From Ophiobolus disseminans (Eukaryota; Ascomycota; Dothideomycetes; Pleosporales; Phaeosphaeriaceae): a DNA stretch of 64,000 nucleotides. Of the stretch, positions 44,503-55,429 are shown piece by piece. Position numbers and translations under genes: made by a program. The notes below the pieces were generated by a model. That model made no database searches. It had not been told where the DNA came from and saw only the letters and a list, made by a program, of their open reading frames with translations. How positions within the stretch are numbered: the first letter of the stretch is position 1; each line of letters starts with the position of its first letter. The stretch is from contig MU006218.1 in the NCBI GenBank assembly GCA_010093685.1, positions 531,766-595,765 on the forward strand. The letters are read 5' to 3'.

Positions 44503-46168
44503 CCTGGGTTACCTGGAGTTTTGTCGAACGCAAACAATAAATATCTCAAAGCTTTGAGGCTGTCCGAATAGTGTATCCTGGGTGTTTTCAATACTTGAAG
44601 GGCTTGCCGCGGTCACAAAATCGCTCTCCAGTCGTTACTTATCTATGGTACTGGATGCTCAGCCTTATGCGGGGGTAATCTGCTTAGAGAGCAGTGGTGC
44701 GGTAACACAACATGATTATGAACCCATCATATCACAACTACCATCAGGCTATTTAGCCTGTACAGATTCCAGGGATGTCGCGTGCCGGACTGAGCTCGAC
44801 ATGCAGATACCTAGGTATGGATTGTTGCTCCTAGTCTTATTCTATTGGTGGGTTAACGGACGGCTTTTTGGGGCGAACCAGGCATCGCAAATGCGATGGG
44901 CTGTATCGTGTAAGCAAAGCTAGGTGCATTGTGGAGATGGCCATTGTCGATTATGTTGTTGGCAAGTAACAGCATCCGAAAGGTGTCGACCCCAGTCCTA
45001 CACCCCTAGTAGCCCATCTTTAACACTTTGCTTGTTATATAGACTGAGCAAATATATTGGAATTAGTCTGTCCTTAAGCGGAGCTTACATACTCGTTGCT
45101 AAGTTTTCAACATCAGTGGTGATTTGCTAGTGCGAAATCCGTCAGCCCCACAGTTTTCAGGGTTTGGCTTACGTGCGTCTTTGTGAGAATATTCAGTGTA
45201 GTGCGCCAGAAGTGTGAAGCCATGGTATCACACGACTGCGGAGCCATTCTTGAAGACCGAAGACGAGATAGCCCATGAAAAGACGTCAGGAATATCAGCA
45301 ACAACTGAGGTCAGTCTAGTGGGCAAGCGACGTAGCTTAAGAAAGCGCTATTCTCAATGCGCACTAGTCGATCGCCTAGCCGTGCAACCCCTTCCCCCAG
45401 TTTCACCAACGTTCAGAGCGGAACATCAAACACCATCTGTAAGGCATAACGTTTGCAGCCTTGCGCCACGGTCGCAATTGGCGCTGGTAGGTGTCTGGAA
45501 GCATGTCAGCGACCGAGTTGTTGTCTGTCCGTACAGCTAAGCACTCGCCCAGGAAAGTTCAAAAACCTTGGCTTTGTCGCAGTCTATACCACCAACACCA
45601 TTCGGCCATCTCCTGTGGTATTCGCATCCGCAGAGTGGAGGTCAACAAGCTGAGCTTCATCAGAGCGGAACGGTCATGACGCTTCGCAAGTATTCTATCA
45701 TTTCATCTTCCAATCAATTGCTTCCTGATACCCAGGCCTCCGACGCGCACAGGAATTTCACCGCTCGCCAAGCATACAGACTTCAAAGCCAAGAGATATG
45801 TGTTTTAAGATCGTCTAGGACACTGTTCCAAAGGATGCGCTCTGAAGCATGGAACAACACGCCTTCTCATCTCTACATCGCGCCTCACACATCGCCAAGG
45901 TGCGAGGACGTTTTGGCACCTGTCAAGCATGTGCCGTGCGGGCTCAGCCTCCGCATACTATCTAGTTGGAATGTTGGGCCGTAGTGGACGCTGGCGGCTG
46001 CTATACATAAGGAAACTGTCATACCACCGATATAGCCCTACTCTTCTCACTCATCTCACCAGTTCTTCTCTTCTATCCTTCCATTCTACTTGCTTTCGCT
46101 TCTTTCGGCCGGTCCGCTCATTTATCATCGTAACCTATTACTTTTAAAAATCTGTTCACACCGCGACC
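44503..46168. other. Long intergenic region; no gene seen
   Basis: About 1.67 kb. Many short ORFs occur, none recognisable. Copy 3 of the TACCTAGGTA palindrome lies here. The last 150 bases are pyrimidine-rich and precede the secreted repeat protein. Confidence 0.5.
44807..44818. repeat. 12-bp palindrome with TACCTAGGTA core (copy 3)
   Basis: ATACCTAGGTAT, perfectly self-complementary, in the P450 upstream region. Confidence 0.7.
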
Positions 46169-47892
46169 ATGCATTGCAAAATTGTCACCATCGCTCTTTG
46201 CGTTCTCGCCATCCCGGCATCCGTTTCCGCACGTCCCACAGCTGCTACCCTTGCTCGACGCAATGTTCACGCCGTTCTCAACGTTGAGCACCCAATAACT
46301 CTCCGTCGTCGCAACCAGCGTGCCCAGGTCCAGCAAGCTGAAGCCGTGCAGATGGGAGAAGTTGCTGGCAAGGGAGAGGAGGCTGCTGCCAAAGGAAAAG
46401 AGGCTGCTGTCAAAGAGAAGGAGGCTGCTGCTGTTGAAGAGAAGGACGCGGCAGCCGGCGAAGGAGAGGAGGCAGCCGCTGGCGAAGAAGAGGCCAATGC
46501 AAATGAAGTCGAGATCGAGAGCGCATTCGAAGTTGCTGTTCCGGTTGAGGGTGGCGACCTGAAGCAGGATCTCGTCTTCACACCAAGCACAGTCGGCAAG
46601 TTCGAATTCGAATTCCAAAATGCAGCCGCCGATGAGATCACTGTCACCGAAAACGCCGGCGCTGCTGCAGCAGCACCACCTGCAGGTTTTGAAGCCATTG
46701 AGCCCAACAGCTACACTGTTGCACTCGCCGTCAGCAAGGGTGAAGGTGTCACTCTTTCCAAGATTGATTACATCTTCGATGCAGCCAGTGCGTAACACTA
46801 TTCTCCAGTTATGAACATGATCTAACATATCCCAGGCGCTGGTCTAGAAGGCAAAGACGTCACCAAAGCTCAAGTCGGCAAACTATGCGCTGAGACTGGA
46901 GCTTTCGTCATCGCCGAGACGCTCGGAGAACTGGAGTTCGAGGTCGAGGAGAACGAAGTTACGCTTAATTTGAATAAGAATGTCACCGCCGAGGGCGAGT
47001 GGGGTATGTTTAAAGCCCATTCCTCCACGTATCACCAGACTAACATGCGCAAGGTATCTTCGTTCCCGTCGCAGCAGCAGCAGCCGCCGAAGGTGACGCC
47101 GCAGCCGCCGAGAAGAAAAAGCTAGCACTTGAAGCCGCGGAAAAGGACAAGCTCGCCGCCGAGAGAGAGAAACTTGCTGCCGAAGCTGCCCAGAAAGAAA
47201 ACCCCGCCGCTGCCCACGAAGTCGCTCAGCAAGAGGCTGCCCAAAAGGAGAAACTTGCCGCTGAAGCCGCTCAGAAAGAAGCTGCTCAAAAGGAGAAACT
47301 CGCTGCTGAAGCTGCGCAAAAGGAACAACCCGCAGCTGCTCACGAGGTCGCTCAACAGGAAGCTGCTCAAAAGGAAAAGCTCGCCGCTGAAGCCGCTCAG
47401 AAGGAAAACGCAGCCGCAGCGCATGAAGTAGCCCAGCAAGAAGCTGCCCAAAAGGAGAAGCTCGCCGCCGAAGCTGCCCAGAAAGACAATGCCGCAGCTG
47501 CTCACGAGCTCGCAATGCAAGAAGCCGCACAAAAGGAAAAGCTCGCCGCTGAAGCCGCTCAAAAGGAGAAACTTGCCGCTGAGGCCGCCCAGAAAGAACA
47601 GCCAGCTGCAGCCCACGAAGTCGCCCAACAGGAACAGCCAGCCGCAGCCCACGAGGTAGCCCAGCAAGAAGCCGCGCAAAGGGAAAAGCTTGCCGCCGAA
47701 GCTGCGCAAAAGGAGCAGCTTGCCGCTGAAGCAGCCCAGAGGGAGAAGCTTGCCGCTGAAGCCGCGCAAAAGGAACAACCTGCAGCTGCTCACGAAGTCG
47801 CTCAACAGGAGAAGCCCGCTGCCGCGGCGGCGGAAGAGAAGCCCAAGGCGGCGGCAGAGGCGGTGCATATGGCGCGCATGTTCAAGGCGTGA
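46169..47892 (+). CDS. Secreted Ala/Glu/Gln/Lys repeat protein
   Basis: Three exons, 46169..46787 (donor GTGCGT), 46836..47003 (donor GTATGT) and 47054..47892, all phase 1, give 541 aa. A clear signal peptide (MHCKIVTIALCVLAIPASVSA) is followed by a Lys/Glu/Ala-rich stretch (~60-112). Next comes a globular-looking domain (~113-275), including LVFTPSTVGKFEFEF and LCAETGAFVIAETLGELEFEVEENEV. The tail is a long repeat: about ten LAAEAAQKEK-type decamers mixed with seven PAAAHEVAQQE-type 12-residue units. These should form a continuous charged helix or coiled coil. No relative is recognised. A secreted matrix, cell-wall or effector-like role is speculation. Confidence 0.82.
47101..47820 (+). repeat. 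Coding repeat array of 30-bp and 36-bp units
   Basis: DNA encoding alternating LAAEAAQKEK (30 bp) and PAAAHEVAQQEQ (36 bp) units inside exon 3 of the secreted protein. Synonymous positions differ between copies, so the protein repeat is better conserved than the DNA. The array creates long antisense ORFs that are not genes. Confidence 0.85.
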
Positions 47893-48060
47893 GAACGATT
47901 TGGTAATACAGTTAGATGATAAATGTTTTGGTGTATAGTTTTGAGGTTGAGAATATACTGCTAGCCAGTTTGATTATACATATACATATGGAATTAAAGT
48001 TCATCTGAGTACATCAAGTGCCCATTCAAAGTTGAAGTTGCAGATATACAAGACCTATCG

Positions 48061-48257
48061 TGATGTACGTCGCTGGTCTTTCGCTTTGCATTAGAGGCTT
48101 AAATGGATGGGTCTAGAGGCCTTTAGTGCTAAGATATTGGGTAAGCGCATGGGAGTTTAGTACGTATACAGTTCTAACCATGATGTATGTCAATGGTCTT
48201 TTGCTTTGCGTTGGAGGCTTGGATGGGTGGGGCTGGGGGCATTCGGTGCTGAGATTT
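48061..48257 (+). repeat. Diverged direct repeat, about 75 bp, offset 120 bp
   Basis: Positions 48061-48137 and 48181-48257 align without gaps. Over the first 60 bases there are 12 differences, ten of them transitions, mostly G in the second copy and A in the first. The second copy lies in the 5' part of the LPxELRN ORF at 48126. Confidence 0.75.
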
Positions 48258-49361
48258 CCCAAGACCGAGACCAAGGCGAAGACGGAGGTGTGCGTTGGAG
48301 GCAAGATCAAGAAGCCTGAGAAAGCCGGAGCATCCAAAGGGTGTGCTGCGATTCCACGAGTTCGCCAATTTCAGCGCAAAGTGCGCGACAAGATCTCTCA
48401 GTACGTGATGAACAAGGAGAAAGGCAGATGTGACACATCATTGCTCGAGTCTGCACAGCACAAGACGCCGGAGCACCTTCTGGAGGAGGAAAACACCCTC
48501 ACTTCACCACTCCTAAAACTCCCCGCCGAGCTCCGCAACGCCATCTTCAAGTTCACATACGACGATACCGTCTACATGATGTTCGAGAATGGAGCTATTC
48601 TGTCATCCTCGACCTCCCACATGTTCACATGCCTGAACAACACTCACTTCGCATCACGACAGCTGCATCGCGAGAAATTCGGCCTGGAGTACAAGGTAGA
48701 CAAGCGTCGCATAATGTCCGGCGATGTCTTCACCACTTTGTGGCGCGCTCAAGACTGGCGCCTGAAAGACATCAAGAAGCTGGAGATTACCGGGCTCGAT
48801 CTCAATGAAAACCCAGACGCGGTCATACTTGATGACATGATTATCAAGACAGCATGGGAGCAGCCGGAGGCGACAATCATCGTCCAAGTTCCTGGACTTC
48901 GGTTCCAAGCAAAGCACGTAAGACCACCAACAGCTTTTTTGGCCTTGCAGCTGTCATTTTGCGTGCAACTCGTGGGGAATCGCGCATCCTTTGGACACCT
49001 GCGAAGGTCAAGAAACGGCAGCGCAGGAAGGACGTCAAGGAGCTCAATGCGCCCAACCTCCGCTCCGTCCCCCCTAAGCCTACCTTCGATGAAGACGAGC
49101 TCCGCCGCCTTGTCACCCAGTCCAACGGTGCATACATCAAGAATATGCTTCTCACCGTCTTCAAGAACGACATCGAAGAACTCGTCAAAGAGGTCAAGAT
49201 ATGGCATAAGATGGGACTTTGAGGCGATGTACCGGTATGCGCCAGCTGTGAGGAGAGATGTGGTCGCCTGCAACCGGATCTTTGTGTATTATGATGCGCA
49301 ACTCGGTCGGAAGACGAAGAATCGGGGTTTGTTTGTTTGGACGGTACTACAGCGCAGTTAG
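48126..49361 (+). CDS. LPxELRN-family ORF with a probably frame-swapped middle
   Basis: The ORF is uninterrupted for 411 codons; the true start is uncertain because the first 25-40 codons overlap a direct repeat. SPLLKLPAELRNAIFKFTYDD (about residues 126-146) carries the family motif, and FASRQLHREKFGLEY replaces CRQIY. After LRFQAKH (48917) this frame becomes Ser/Arg/Pro-rich. Meanwhile the frame two bases on reads like family sequence (NSFFGLAAVILRATRGESRI.. VFKNDIEELVKEVKIW) up to 49222. From about 49206 the original frame again looks genuine (DFEAMYRYAPAVRRDVVAC.. IFVYYDAQ). Two compensating indels explain this; a legal intron does not. The product may be non-functional in the middle. Confidence 0.5.
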   Translation: MLRYWVSAWEFSTYTVLTMMYVNGLLLCVGGLDGWGWGHSVLRFPKTETKAKTEVCVGGKIKKPEKAGASKGCAAIPRVRQFQRKVRDKISQYVMNKEKGRCDTSLLESAQHKTPEHLLEEENTLTSPLLKLPAELRNAIFKFTYDDTVYMMFENGAILSSSTSHMFTCLNNTHFASRQLHREKFGLEYKVDKRRIMSGDVFTTLWRAQDWRLKDIKKLEITGLDLNENPDAVILDDMIIKTAWEQPEATIIVQVPGLRFQAKHVRPPTAFLALQLSFCVQLVGNRASFGHLRRSRNGSAGRTSRSSMRPTSAPSPLSLPSMKTSSAALSPSPTVHTSRICFSPSSRTTSKNSSKRSRYGIRWDFEAMYRYAPAVRRDVVACNRIFVYYDAQLGRKTKNRGLFVWTVLQRS

Positions 49362-49696
49362 CAGTGGTTCCATAAGCATGGAAGAGGACCGAATTTACAT
49401 GCTTTACATTTCATCAAGCTTCCTCTTCAACTTCTTGCTCGATGCAGCCATCTCACTGGGTACAGATCACTTGCGTACTGGTGCCGAAATGTCCATGGTG
49501 CTTTGTGTGGCGTAGGTATCGGTTCTTCCAAGGTCGTTAGTGTTCAAGACTCGATGGCCAGGCGCCTGAACCTCCCCCGTACCTCAGCTGGTGCCATGCG
49601 AAGAAGCAGTGAGGAGCTCCAGCATGAGCGATGAGCGATGGGTCGTGAACCGCTGCAGCACTTGCGTCGATCAATGGAATGAAGCTCCCAGCGCAC
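49362..49696. other. Convergent intergenic region
   Basis: 335 bases between the plus-strand and minus-strand LPxELRN loci; no feature is seen. Confidence 0.4.
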
Positions 49697-50220
49697 CTAA
49701 AACACTTTCAGCCACTCCGCCCTCCTCTTCACCATCAATGCCTCCTCAACATCCCACCTATCGTACTTGTTCAACGCCCCCAAAATCACAGTCCTCACTT
49801 CCTCTCTCCTCGTTTCCAGCCACTGCGCAAAAGTAGCCGGAAAAGGCACAAAATACTGGCTCTGCTGCCAAATCAGCACGCGGGTTTCGGTGCGTATTTG
49901 TGTCGACACACGCGTGATGTCGAAGACCATGGGGTACTCTGTGAAAGTTTTTTCTGGTCTGCCCACGGGGCCGGTCCGCATTCTAAAACTTCCTGTGCCG
50001 AAGTAGGCGAGCTCGAATTCGTTGGAGTTGAAGAGGTGGTACCATATTAGGCTGCGGAGCTCGGGTGGGAGGCGGAGGAGTGGGGATCTGGACTGGTTTT
50101 GGAGGGTGCTTGATATGGAGTCAGTGTCTCTCTCACTTGTGTGGTTGTGGGTGGTTGTGGGTGGATCGAAATGGTGGCGTACACTCTTCTTCTTGCTTGC
50201 AGATAGCGCTTTCTCGCCGA
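49697..50220 (-). pseudogene. LPxELRN-family locus without a visible start codon
   Basis: Minus-strand frame ending at 49697. Upstream of MRTGPVGRPEKTF (49981) the frame continues into SPLLRLPPELRSLIWYHLF (about 50070-50010), the family motif. The C-terminal part (RVSTQIRTETRVLIWQQ.. LGALNKYDRWDVEEAL) resembles the distal part of relatives. A phase-2 intron (GTGAGA near 50130 to CCAG near 50085) could precede the motif, as in its paralogues. However, no in-frame ATG exists in the presumed first exon before a stop near 50240. It is either a decayed gene or one with an unrecognised 5' exon. Confidence 0.5.
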
Positions 50221-50957
50221 CAGAGGTAATGCCTCAAACGCTTCACAACATATAGATTGTCGTACACGGTCGCGCTCGCTGTATCTGTTTAGCTTGTCTC
50301 AATGCTCGCGCTCTGTGAACCTGCCACGGAACCTGGATTTGCAGCCCGTCCTTCTCTCTTAGCAGCCGATACAAAGTCGCATCGCTGCAACCCAAACACG
50401 TAATACCACTAGAAGAACCACACCGTACAGCTATTAGGCCATAATTCTGCTGTCGCTTGTATATCAGGTATATTTTGGAGCAAACATGCTTCGTTTCACG
50501 CGAGCCTGGAAGGATGTCAGAATGAACGTTGCGTGGGTACTGATTCATGATTGTTTCCTGTTTGGCTCAATAACAATGATAAGTGCTGTTATTATGAAGT
50601 GAAAAAAAGAGACATCAAGGTATCGTACCTTAAATGTTGGATACGCAACCATGGATGAGCGACATTAGCTTTGGAACCTCATGCATGCACGACGACATCG
50701 GTCCCATCGATGCCTCATCATGCGGGGTGTTGAACTTAGTATGGCTGACGTGACGGTGCATGGTAAGAGAAATGTGAGTTGAAACGCATAGGTCGATCGT
50801 TGACGTGAGAGACTGTCTTTGGGGGAAGGTACGATGCACTCACCCTACTAGCGTCAGAACCACCGCGGGTGAGGGAAATTACCTGAACACACCTAACATG
50901 AACTCAATGCATTTGGATATCTAAACACATACACGCGCATCTTCTTACGCAGCCACT
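50221..50957. other. Intergenic region downstream of Sec10
   Basis: About 740 bases. It contains a 101-codon minus ORF (50243-50548) without recognisable homology. Nothing else is seen. Confidence 0.45.
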
Positions 50958-53594
50958 TTACATCCCACTCAAAACACTCTGTACGCCAACACTACTAACG
51001 TCTTCCCTTCTTGCGATGAACATCTTCAACTCCTGCGCATCAGCTCCCGCGCCCCTCAGTCGATCCCGCAGCGCTTCCGGGCCGATAATAAATAGCGTTG
51101 AAACATCTGTCAAGACCTGGATGCTGCCTTGCTCTAGCTCTTCACCCGTCGGCCAACCTCTGACCAGCTCCACGTAGCGGTTCATGTCCTTTGACACAAT
51201 GAGCCCACCAACCTGGGAAATGGAGAACTTGAGCAAGTGAGCGAGAACAAGGGCACGTAGACCGCGAGCAAGCTCAGCGAGGAACAGGGAGAGGTTGCGA
51301 CCGGACAGCGCAGCGCTGGATTGTGTGGCGACGCGTGTAAGGAATGTGGCAACGTCGAGGCAGGCCTGGGTTTCGCTTGTGGCCATGAGTTCGTCATCTT
51401 TGGGGCGGAAATCAGTCTTCTTTTGCTGGGCAAGGCACTTGCTAACCCAGTTGAGCGATGCTGTGAGCGTGAGGTTGAGAATGTTGGAGAGCTTGGACTC
51501 GAGCGTTGCCATTGTAGAGTTTGTGGACTTTTCAATTTCGCGGCGGATGGTGAGGTTGGGCGTGCAGAGGGGTAGGAGGATTGTGGTTGTGGTTTGTTGG
51601 AGGAGGTGTAGGATTGTCGTTATGGCATGTAAGGAAGGAAGGTGGGTGAGGTCGGGCGGTGTCTTGAGGTTCTCCTGCGATGCGGCATGGTCGGATGCAC
51701 TATGTGATGTCAGTACTGGTATCCAAAAGCTGGTGACTCAACTCACGCGTCCAGGGCAGTCTCCAGGTAGATCTCGCCCATCTGCTGTAGAAGAAGATTG
51801 AGCAGGTTTTGCACATCCTTGGGTGTCTCATTGCCAGGTGACAGCTCCAAGCCTCGCCCAACACCTTCTGCCAACCACTTGAGCATACGTTTAGCGGTTG
51901 CTAGTGACAACCTGCCATCATCATCTGTGACTTCAATCTCCTTCTTCTCTTGCTGGTCTTCCTTGAGACCTGCAATGCGGAGCAGTGTTCTCTTCTGACT
52001 GGCTGGAAGTTCTGTGCTCTCTAAACGCTCCATGTACGCATCTCGCGCAGATGCTGCCAGCTCCTTGCCTCTTTGCGCTAGCGAGCTGAAATATCCCGTA
52101 GGCATCTTCCTCCGCCTCGAGTGGTATATTGTAAATTTGAGCAGCAGCGAGGAATACAGCTCTTCGAGGTTCTTCTTTTCTCGCTCGATGTACTTCTCAC
52201 CAATGAAGTATGACGAGAAGAGCTCGTCTAGCTGCTGGTCTAAAGTGGCTGCGACCGCTGAAGTGACAGGTTCGGGGTGTTCAGTCAGACCGTGAGTTTT
52301 GAGATCCTCAACCAGCTGAGTGATGTAACTTCTTGATGCTTGTAACGAACGCAGGAAAGCCAAGGACGATAGCTCGCTGGCCTTATCGAGCACCATTTCT
52401 AGTCGCTGTTGTATCGACTGTTGGAAAATTCGTTCGAGGAACCTGATCAGGACCTCCTCGTAGTATGGAAACGCTCGTTTGATAGTGGCAGATTCGTCTT
52501 GGACCGCAATCTTAACCTCGTCGACCAGCGACTGCAATGTAGGCTCGACACCGGGTGGCTCCGCATCTGGGTCTTGTAGGCGATCCCACGTTTCGGCGTC
52601 CATGGAAAGCTCTTCAGCCATGGATTGTGTCCGCTCGATGAAGAACGTATGCTGGTTCACATAGGTCGCAATGACACTCGAACCATCGTTGAAACCTCTT
52701 AGAGCGATCGCACAGTCGCGCATGCCGGTGTAGTTCGGGCGTCGATAACACTCGTCGAACTTGCTCAGCAGGTCTTGCTCCAGATTCTCCAGGAATTTCT
52801 CGATGATTTCTTTCGTGTTGTGTCTTGGAGCTTGTGTTTGCCTCTTCTTGACACCATTCCGTGTGTCGCCATTTGTCTGCTGACCGCCTTCGGGATCTAG
52901 ACGTGTACTGATTCTCAGCAATTGCCGGGCTATCTCAGCGCACCGCACTATGTCGCCGCTTCTTCGGTGGTCTTCGAGGATGTTGAGCTCGCCGCGTTCA
53001 CTGACCTCCTGCCAGCACTCGATCAGGAATTTTGCATCCAGGGCTCTCTTCCGTTGCCGGTCCAGCTCCTCCAGCCGCTCGCCGATACGCATGGCAATGT
53101 TGCCGCCAGAGTCTGGCCCGCCATCGTCGTTGCCATTGAGTGTGCTGTCCAGCCGCTGGAAGCGGTCAATGGCCTGTTCTAGCCTCCTCCCCAGTGACTC
53201 GACATTCTGGTTGTGTTGCGCCTCGGCTCGGCGCACGGCTCCGGACAGCTCATTCTCCCTCTCCTCGAGATCTTCAGATAGGTTGTTGAGTCGTGTCAGG
53301 GCATGCTCGAATGTGCGAATGAGCGGTTTCGGGTCGAAGGTCTGCTGGGCAGAGGCAACGCTCGACTTTCGCGATGCGGGTACGGCGACGTCGGAGAGGT
53401 CCTCGATGAAGTCTTTGACTATGAAGTCTTTACTCTGTATATATAAGCCACGTTGAAGTGCCACGCGAGCCGGAGGTGCCTACTGAGAACTTGTCGAGGG
53501 TAAACTGTGGACCTCGACCAGACGTCCTCGAGGTCGTCTGCGTGAGGATTGAAGCCGTGTCCAAGGCAGACGTCGTGCGCAGGGCAGGGTCCAT
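50958..53594 (-). CDS. sec10: Exocyst subunit Sec10
   Basis: Exons (minus) 53594..53484, 53434..51747 and 51699..50958 give 846 aa. The first exon encodes MDPALRTTSALDTAS..FTLDKFS; it joins in phase 0 (GTAGGC..TACAG) to SKDFIVKDFIEDLSD, the conserved Sec10 N-terminal motif. The central coiled-coil and helical rods follow (LNNLSEDLEERENELSGAVRRAEAQ; FDECYRRPNYTGMRDCAIAL). The second intron (phase 2, GTGAGT..CATAG) leads to the C-terminal helical domain ending SVGVQSVLSGM. Sec10 tethers secretory vesicles to growing tips and septa with the other exocyst subunits. Confidence 0.93.
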
Positions 53595-54258
53595 TGGAGG
53601 ATGCGTGGAAGACGTGAATGTTTACGCGTGCACCAAAGGGCTAGGTGAAGCTCTATCGCGACCAGCACACGGTACTGACCCTCTAGAAGCTGTTGTTTGG
53701 GATTTGTGGCGAACCATGAGTCGGGGTGTTGTGGCTATTCACGATACTCCCACGCATGTCTCCACTATTGCGCATTCTATGGACTCGTGGAGTAGTTTGT
53801 GCTACATGGGTGCAGTGCCAATTGCACACTGGGCGCAACGGTAGAAGTGCACATGTGGCTGACTTGAGCCGCCCCCGCGTCTCGTCCCTTGTCGCCCACG
53901 CATCTCAGCCCAAGCAGCAAGTGACCTCATGCACTCTCGAGTCCAAGTCGCCGCACGTCAGTCCGGTCCAGGGCCGCCTTGCTCGAACCCGCGCCAGCTT
54001 ACGACCATTGCGACAGGATACGCGCAATCCGGCGTCTCCCACAAGGCTGAGCAGCATGTCGCGTCCTTGGCTTACGGGACCCGGCAGGCACGGAGGTGCG
54101 CCACGCACCAGCCTCAGCTTCGGAATTGGCATATGATCTCACACGCCCCGACCACGAATTGCTCACAACGTGTCTTTCCTTGCAGTTGCTCTTCTAGACT
54201 CCTCCAAATGATAACCTCCCTCACACAATCACCTCACAGCGATAATTGACACCGCATC
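53595..54258. promoter_or_regulatory. Divergent upstream region, Sec10 and Nus1
   Basis: 664 bases between divergent start codons. Small ORFs here have no support. Confidence 0.45.
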
Positions 54259-55429
54259 ATGCCCTCGATCGCAATCGCAGCCACAGGCCTCACACCCGCC
54301 GAAGAAGCCGCATTCAGGCGCAAACAACTCTCCGTCCGGGAGCGCGAAGAGCTCGTAAAGCCATTCCTACCATCCGAACCTGACAGTTCCTCGGAGAACG
54401 CAGCATCAAAAGCCGCTGCTCGCCACCGACGGACCGCTCAGAATGCAAAGCTCAACAAGAAAAAAAAGCATGGCTACTTCAAGTCGCTGCTCTTCTTCGC
54501 AACATACCACTTCATCGCCCTACTATTCAGCATATTCTTCCGCTTTCGACGAGCCTTCAGGCTGGTATACACCAAGCTCATCTCGCTGCTGAGATACCAC
54601 CACCGCACGCCCGAGTTCATCGCACTGGATGTATCGCAGCTGAACAAGCTACCGAAGCACCTGAGCGTGATCGTCGAGCTAAATAACGACGATGAGCAGC
54701 AAGGAAACGCCGGCCTGGAAGGCCTCGTGAACGACGTATGCGAGATAGCCGCATGGGCAAGCTCAGCCGGCATCACCTTTCTGAGCGTGTATGAAAGGTC
54801 GGGTACGCACATCAACACCACACTCCTCGAACCCAATCTTTTCAACCTACTAACTAACACACCCCAGGCGTCCTGAAGAACTACCTCCCACAAACCCACA
54901 CCTCCATCGAATCCACCCTCGAATCCTATTTCGGCCCCACCCGCAAACCCACCCTCTCCCTCCGCGCACCACACCTCTCCTCGTACTCGCCCCCCACCAC
55001 GCCGCCCCAGACATCCACAAACGGCGCCCACACAGAGCGCCAACACCTCACCGTGCTCCTCCTCTCCGAGCACGACGGCCGCGACACAATCGTCGACCTC
55101 ACGCGCACGCTGGCCGAAATGGCGCAACGAGGAGACGTGCGTCGTGAACAGATTAATCAGGATCTGGTTGATGCGCAGTTGAGCGATCATGTCAGCAGCG
55201 AGCCGGATTTGCTTATTTTGTTTAGTCCCACTGTGCAGTTGAAGGGGTATCCGCCATGGCAGTTGAGGTTGACGGAGATTTTGTGAGTCCATTTACCCTC
55301 GTTTCGTGATGTAGAGGGGAGTGCTAACTTGTGTACAGCCATCTTCCGGACAACAGGGGCGTGAATTATCAAGTCTTTATTCGGGCATTGTATAATTATG
55401 CAAAGGTTGAGATGCGGCTTGGAAGGTAG
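54259..55429 (+). CDS. nus1: Nus1/NgBR-like subunit of dehydrodolichyl diphosphate synthase
   Basis: Exons 54259..54802, 54868..55282 and 55339..55429 (phases 1 and 2) give 349 aa. A basic N-terminal region precedes one membrane helix (SLLFFATYHFIALLFSIFFRF, ~75-95). A cis-prenyltransferase-like domain follows: LPKHLSVIVELNND, VCEIAAWASSAGITFLSVYERSG, PDLLILFSPTVQLKGYPPWQLRLTEI. The last exon supplies the family end VNYQVFIRALYNYAKVEMRLGR, containing the C-terminal RxG motif that is needed by the catalytic partner (Rer2/DHDDS). It acts at the ER in dolichol synthesis for N-glycosylation. The last splice is essential: the unspliced frame would lose RxG. Confidence 0.92.

Noticed and set aside
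46883..47868. Long minus-strand ORFs across the secreted repeat protein
   Set aside because: Periodic sequence keeps all frames open; the sense frame has signal peptide, splice sites and codon support.
50243..50548. 101-codon minus ORF, considered as transposase or HTH remnant
   Set aside because: No catalytic or HTH signature could be made out.
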